Part shown: piece by piece, positions 32,009 through 35,644 of the stretch
Layout of the letters: the number at the start of each line of letters is the position of its first letter
Numbering within the stretch: the stretch's first letter is position 1
Source of the DNA: Saccharicrinis sp.
Lineage (GTDB): Bacteria; Bacteroidota; Bacteroidia; Bacteroidales; Marinilabiliaceae
Length of the DNA stretch: 35,644 nucleotides
Assembly: GCA_024635585.1 (NCBI GenBank)
Contig: JAGXIP010000176.1
Location: 1 to 35,644, forward strand
Reading direction: 5' to 3'
Notes under the pieces: model-generated
What the model was told of the DNA's origin: nothing
What the model saw: only the letters and a program-made list of their open reading frames with translations
Database searches by the model: none
Program-made: the position numbers and the translations under genes

Positions 32009-33880
32009 ATGACAAAAATGTTTTGGTATTTACAGGTTATCCCCAAATTGGGAGTATGGAACGTTATTTACGTTTTCTATTACCGTCTCCTTCTTAAATC
32101 CGGTAGCCTGCAGCGGAAAAATCCGATTCAAGCCCCGATAACTTCCCTGTCTGTTTTTAAAGCTAGACCGGAGATAAAGGACATGGATGAGCAGTGGTCG
32201 CATCAACTTTTGGAAGTGGCAGATAAGGTTCTTAACGGGAAACTCCCTTATTATTTTTATCACTGGATGCAACAGTCGATTCCACCTAATTGGTTTCTAA
32301 ATCCATTTAACGGTGCAGAGTTCAGGGCTACGGATAAACATTGGAGCCGAATCGCAGATTTCAATAGTGATTTGGGAGATATAAAAAATATTTGGGAGCC
32401 GTCCAGGTTTTCTTGGTTGGGTATCTTGGCAAGAGCTTATGCAGTAAGCGGTAAGGTAAAATATTTGCATACCCTAAATAGCTGGTTGCACGAGTGGTTG
32501 CTTAAAAATCCGGGCAATCAAGGGCCAAATTGGAAATGTGGGCAGGAAGCTTCCTTTAGGGTTCTTAATTTGTTGAATGCTGCCCATATCCTCGGGCAAT
32601 TTGATGATCCTTCCCAAACTATTGTGCTAGTAATAAAACAACACCTCAAAAGGATTGCATCCAACATCAGGTATGCCGAGGCACAGCGTAACAATCACGC
32701 CACTAGCGAGGCAGCTGCATTATACATTGGCGGCAACTGGCTGCTTAAAGTATCCCAGACGGATAAGAAGGATGCCAAGAGATATGCCCAAAAAGGACGT
32801 AGTGCGCTAGAAAAATTAAGCGGCAAGCTAACGTATGACGATGGAAGCTTTGCACAGCATTCGGTTATATACCACCGTCTGTTCCTCGACACCCTTAGTA
32901 CAGCCATTTTTTGGACCCATAAACTACGGATTAAGGATTTTTCGCAACAATTTTATACCCATGCCGAGAAATCTATGCAATGGCTACTGTCTATCATGGA
33001 TGAATCGGGCAGTTGCCCAAACCTTGGTCCTAACGATGGGACCTTATTGTTGGCAAATCATGGTTGTGGTTATCGTGATGTGCGGCCATCCTTGCAAACG
33101 GCCTCCTCCTTGATTAAAGGACGGCTTTTGTTTGATGAAGGGCCATATGACGAAGCGCTGCATTGGTTTGATATCGACAGGGGCAAGCTCGAGGTAGATG
33201 GGTATCACAGAAAGTCACGGGTGCATAATTCGGGATATGTTGTTATGAACTGTAGTAATTCATGGGCCATGCTTCGTTTCCCCAACTATAAGTTCCGGCC
33301 TTCGCATAACGATGTGTTTCACTTCGACCTTTGGAGCAATGGTAAAAACATTCTGTTCGATTCGGGCAGCTATTCTTATAATCCGGATAAAGGTTGTACC
33401 GTGCCCGACTTAAAATCCGTAAAATCCCATAATACCTTATCGTTCGACAGTAGAGAACAAATGCCCCGCTTAGGACGTTTCCTGCTCGGTAAGTGGATTA
33501 AGTCAAAAAAAATAGGTGACATATTCGAAAAAGATGCAAATTCGGGATCATGGCAAGGAAGTTATGTAGAAGCTGCAAAGAACTCACATACGAGAACGGT
33601 TAGTTGGGATGATAATACTTGGGAAATTGTAGATGAGTTCGCTGGAGAGGCAAAAGAGGTCGAAATTGGATTTAACTTTGATGATTGTGAATATCTTATC
33701 AATTGCGATGCGAACAAGCTGGAATTGCCGTGGGGACAAATCATAGTCTCTGACAATGCTAAGATATCTGTGCAAAGACAAATCGTATCTAATTTTTATT
33801 TCCAGGTACAAGATGTATATCGACTGGTGCTCTTGTCACCCAACAACGATAAGATTACTACTTTAATAAAAATATTTTAA
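32009..33880 (+). CDS. Heparinase II/III-like (alginate lyase superfamily) protein
   Basis: The product is about 623 residues. The N-terminal alpha/alpha-toroid part has NWKCGQEASFRVLNLL, RNNHATSEAAALY and DDGSFAQHSVIYHRLFLDTL; the Asn/His and Tyr positions match catalytic motifs of this superfamily. The C-terminal beta-sandwich part has RPSHNDVFHFDLWSNGKNIL and FDSGSYSYN. Family members cleave uronic-acid polysaccharides by beta-elimination. Copies inside biosynthesis loci may trim or edit the polymer, or act as an epimerase-like or transferase-like enzyme. No Sec signal peptide is seen. The ORF is open from ATG 31949, but the extra 20 residues look unlike the family, so ATG 32009 (or 32018) is preferred. 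Its stop shares one base with the next ATG. Confidence 0.87.
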   Translation: MTKMFWYLQVIPKLGVWNVIYVFYYRLLLKSGSLQRKNPIQAPITSLSVFKARPEIKDMDEQWSHQLLEVADKVLNGKLPYYFYHWMQQSIPPNWFLNPFNGAEFRATDKHWSRIADFNSDLGDIKNIWEPSRFSWLGILARAYAVSGKVKYLHTLNSWLHEWLLKNPGNQGPNWKCGQEASFRVLNLLNAAHILGQFDDPSQTIVLVIKQHLKRIASNIRYAEAQRNNHATSEAAALYIGGNWLLKVSQTDKKDAKRYAQKGRSALEKLSGKLTYDDGSFAQHSVIYHRLFLDTLSTAIFWTHKLRIKDFSQQFYTHAEKSMQWLLSIMDESGSCPNLGPNDGTLLLANHGCGYRDVRPSLQTASSLIKGRLLFDEGPYDEALHWFDIDRGKLEVDGYHRKSRVHNSGYVVMNCSNSWAMLRFPNYKFRPSHNDVFHFDLWSNGKNILFDSGSYSYNPDKGCTVPDLKSVKSHNTLSFDSREQMPRLGRFLLGKWIKSKKIGDIFEKDANSGSWQGSYVEAAKNSHTRTVSWDDNTWEIVDEFAGEAKEVEIGFNFDDCEYLINCDANKLELPWGQIIVSDNAKISVQRQIVSNFYFQVQDVYRLVLLSPNNDKITTLIKIF

Positions 33881-35121
33881 TGAGAGTACTTTATTTTCAC
33901 CAATATTTCTGTACGCCGGAAGGTAATTCCGGCATCCGTTCATACGAAATGGCAAAATACCTCGTGGAAAATGGGCACCAGGTAACTATGGTTTTCGGTG
34001 AATCGCCCCGTTTGAAGTCCCCAATGGAGGGGCAGCAATACAAGCGCGGTATCCGACGAGGTAACTACAATGGAATCGATCTTATCGAGTTCAACCTGAA
34101 ATATAACAATAGAATGAGTATGTTTCAGCGCTCCATGATCTTTATACGTTATTCCTTGAAAAGTATACAATTAATTTTTAAAGAAGATTTTGATATTGTT
34201 TTTGCCACCTCAACACCTATCACCGCTGGTATTCCGGCCATCGTAATGAAAATGTTCGGGAAAAAGGTTCCGTTTGTTTTTGAAGTCCGTGATCTTTGGC
34301 CCGAGCTGCCCCGGGAAATGGGCGTGGTAAAAAATAAGCTAATTCTTTGGGGGATGGGGGTACTAGAGTACCTATCGTATAACAAAGCGGATGCTTGCGT
34401 GGCATTGTCGCCCGGAATCAAGCAGGGAATCGAGAAGCGGCTTAAGCGTGATATACCGGTGTATCTAATCCCCAATGGCTGCGACCTGGAACTGTTTACA
34501 CCTGGACGCAGTGCTAAAAGTATGATCCCGGGATGCACTGAAAAGGACTTTTTATCCATTTTTATAGGTGCCCACGGTATCACCAATGGCCTGGATGCTG
34601 CTTTAGATGCAGCAGCGGTTTTAAAAAGGAACCCCAATGCTGCTCATGTAAAAATTATTCTCGTAGGTGATGGAAAGATAAAGAAACATCTTGTGGAGAG
34701 GGTCGCAAACGAAAAACTGGATAATGTTATCCTAATGGATCCCGTACCCAAAAAATCATTGTTGAAATACCTATGGGCATCCGACGTTGGTTTAATGTTA
34801 TTGGCTAATGTTCCCGCCTTCTATTATGGTACATCGCCCAATAAATTTTTTGATTATATATCATCCGGCATGCCGGTACTGAACAATTATCCAGGTTGGC
34901 TGGCTGATATTATCTCCGAAAACCAAATAGGAGTCGTGGTTAAACCAGATGAGCCCGAAGAATTTGCCGCGGCATTGTTGGACCTGAGCACGAAAAATGG
35001 CGCCCTTGAAAAAATGAGCTTAAACGCGAGGAAATTGGCCGAAGGGCAATTTAGCAGAAATAAACTTGCTCAAAAGTTTGAAGATATTTTAGTGAAAACC
35101 TATGCTGAGCACAAAAAATAG
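33880..35121 (+). CDS. WbuB-like glycosyltransferase (GT4)
   Basis: The 413-residue GT-B protein opens with MRVLYFHQYFCTPEGNSGIRSYEMAKYL split across the acceptor loop. FVFEVRDLWPELPREMGVV near 128-146 and YLIPNGCDLELFTPG near 195-209 are hallmarks of WbuB-type enzymes. The donor domain ends GTSPNKFFDYISSGMPVLNNYPGW. WbuB of E. coli O26 is a proposed L-FucNAc transferase; the same donor here is only a guess. It overlaps the heparinase-like gene by one base (TAATG), and a third CE4-like gene starts 8 bp later, so these three are cotranscribed. Confidence 0.9.
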   Translation: MRVLYFHQYFCTPEGNSGIRSYEMAKYLVENGHQVTMVFGESPRLKSPMEGQQYKRGIRRGNYNGIDLIEFNLKYNNRMSMFQRSMIFIRYSLKSIQLIFKEDFDIVFATSTPITAGIPAIVMKMFGKKVPFVFEVRDLWPELPREMGVVKNKLILWGMGVLEYLSYNKADACVALSPGIKQGIEKRLKRDIPVYLIPNGCDLELFTPGRSAKSMIPGCTEKDFLSIFIGAHGITNGLDAALDAAAVLKRNPNAAHVKIILVGDGKIKKHLVERVANEKLDNVILMDPVPKKSLLKYLWASDVGLMLLANVPAFYYGTSPNKFFDYISSGMPVLNNYPGWLADIISENQIGVVVKPDEPEEFAAALLDLSTKNGALEKMSLNARKLAEGQFSRNKLAQKFEDILVKTYAEHKK

Positions 35122-35129
35122 CAAGTAAA

Positions 35130-35644
35130 ATGTTAGAAGGAATAAAACAAAACATTAAAAATATTGTCGGGTGGAAGACAAAACGCAAAATAGTTGTTTT
35201 TCTGGTAGATGATTATGGAAATGTTAGACTTGCCTCGAAAGAGGCAAGAAGAAAACTTAATGAGGCAGGTTATAAAGCCAGAGGTTATTTTGATGAGTAC
35301 GACACGCTCGAAACGCGCCAGGATCTTGAAATGTTATACGACGTACTGTCATCGTCGAAAGGTGGCGACGGGAAACCGGCATGCTTTACCCCTTTTGCGC
35401 TTCCCGGTAACATTGATTTTGAAAAGATGAAAGAGGAGGGTTACGCACGGTATCAATATGAATTACTGCCACAAACCTTCGATAAACTATCTGCTATGGA
35501 TGGTAGAGCCTATTCGGGTACTTGGGAACTGTGGCAAGAAGGAATCCGGGATGGGCTAATGCATCCTCAATTTCATGGGAGGGAACATTTGAACGTGCCC
35601 TTTCTCGAAGATAAATTAAGAGAAAGGGACGAAGAGCTTTTAAC
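35130..35644 (+). CDS. Divergent CE4-like polysaccharide (de)acetylase family protein, copy 3 (3' end outside window)
   Basis: An ATG at 35130 opens a frame that stays open to the right edge (171 complete codons), so no stop is seen. The product begins MLEGIKQNIKNIVGWKTKRK, aligning with the N-termini of the two CE4-like proteins at 14919 and 21215. WELWQEGI and HPQFHGREHLNVPFL (second His motif) follow as in the others. The first motif differs: FLVDDYGNVRLAS instead of ESDDWGSIRMPS, keeping the Asp pair but replacing Glu-Ser and Trp-Gly-Ser. The gene is 8 bp downstream of the WbuB-like gene. The later motifs lie outside the window. Confidence 0.82.
   Translation, partial: MLEGIKQNIKNIVGWKTKRKIVVFLVDDYGNVRLASKEARRKLNEAGYKARGYFDEYDTLETRQDLEMLYDVLSSSKGGDGKPACFTPFALPGNIDFEKMKEEGYARYQYELLPQTFDKLSAMDGRAYSGTWELWQEGIRDGLMHPQFHGREHLNVPFLEDKLRERDEELL

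Noticed and set aside
35209-35430. 73-residue plus-strand ORF near the right edge
   Set aside because: It is out of frame inside the real CE4-like gene that starts at 35130 and runs off the window.

Overview
The window reads as a chromosomal segment of a Bacteroidota bacterium. The evidence is a type IX secretion (T9SS) cargo gene followed by PorP/SprF-like and OmpA/PD40 genes, few Shine-Dalgarno sites, a moderate-to-low GC content, and an exopolysaccharide locus of a kind common in that phylum. A marine or sediment Marinilabiliales/Cytophaga-like host is possible, but this is only an impression. No rRNA, tRNA, CRISPR array, phage or transposase gene was seen.

Bases 2-8086 form a surface-protein operon. 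It begins with the 3' part of a giant tandem-repeat adhesin that runs off the left edge and ends in a type B T9SS sorting domain. A PorP/SprF-like outer-membrane protein and an OmpA-family protein with PD40 and PKD modules follow, joined by a 4-bp overlap and a short gap. An FdtB-like sugar aminotransferase gene overlaps the end of this operon, and a VOC/glyoxalase-fold gene lies convergent to it.

Bases 9908-35644 are a capsule or exopolysaccharide locus. WecB and WecC homologues would make UDP-ManNAc and UDP-ManNAcA. The locus also holds two closely related ATP-grasp proteins, a Wza-like export lipoprotein on the opposite strand, a Wzx-type flippase, an EpsG/Wzy-type polymerase and eight glycosyltransferases. 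Three members of a divergent CE4 (polysaccharide deacetylase-like) family are present, the third cut by the right edge. A two-domain dehydrogenase/Gfo-Idh-MocA oxidoreductase, a heparinase II/III-like protein and a WbuB-like glycosyltransferase complete it. No initiating phosphoglycosyltransferase, Wzc kinase or UpxY-type antiterminator is visible, so the locus is probably incomplete here.

The most notable observations are these. (1) Paralogous ATP-grasp and CE4-like genes are interleaved through the locus and could form a tailoring system acting on uronic-acid or N-acetyl groups. (2) One glycosyltransferase is present in three copies with duplicated flanks, and an unannotated decayed piece of a neighbouring glycosyltransferase shows that the array grew by segmental duplication. 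(3) A cluster of strong hairpins at 31644-31913 looks like REP/BIME-type elements. Several start codons should be moved from TTG or upstream ATG positions to later ATGs, as noted in the entries.
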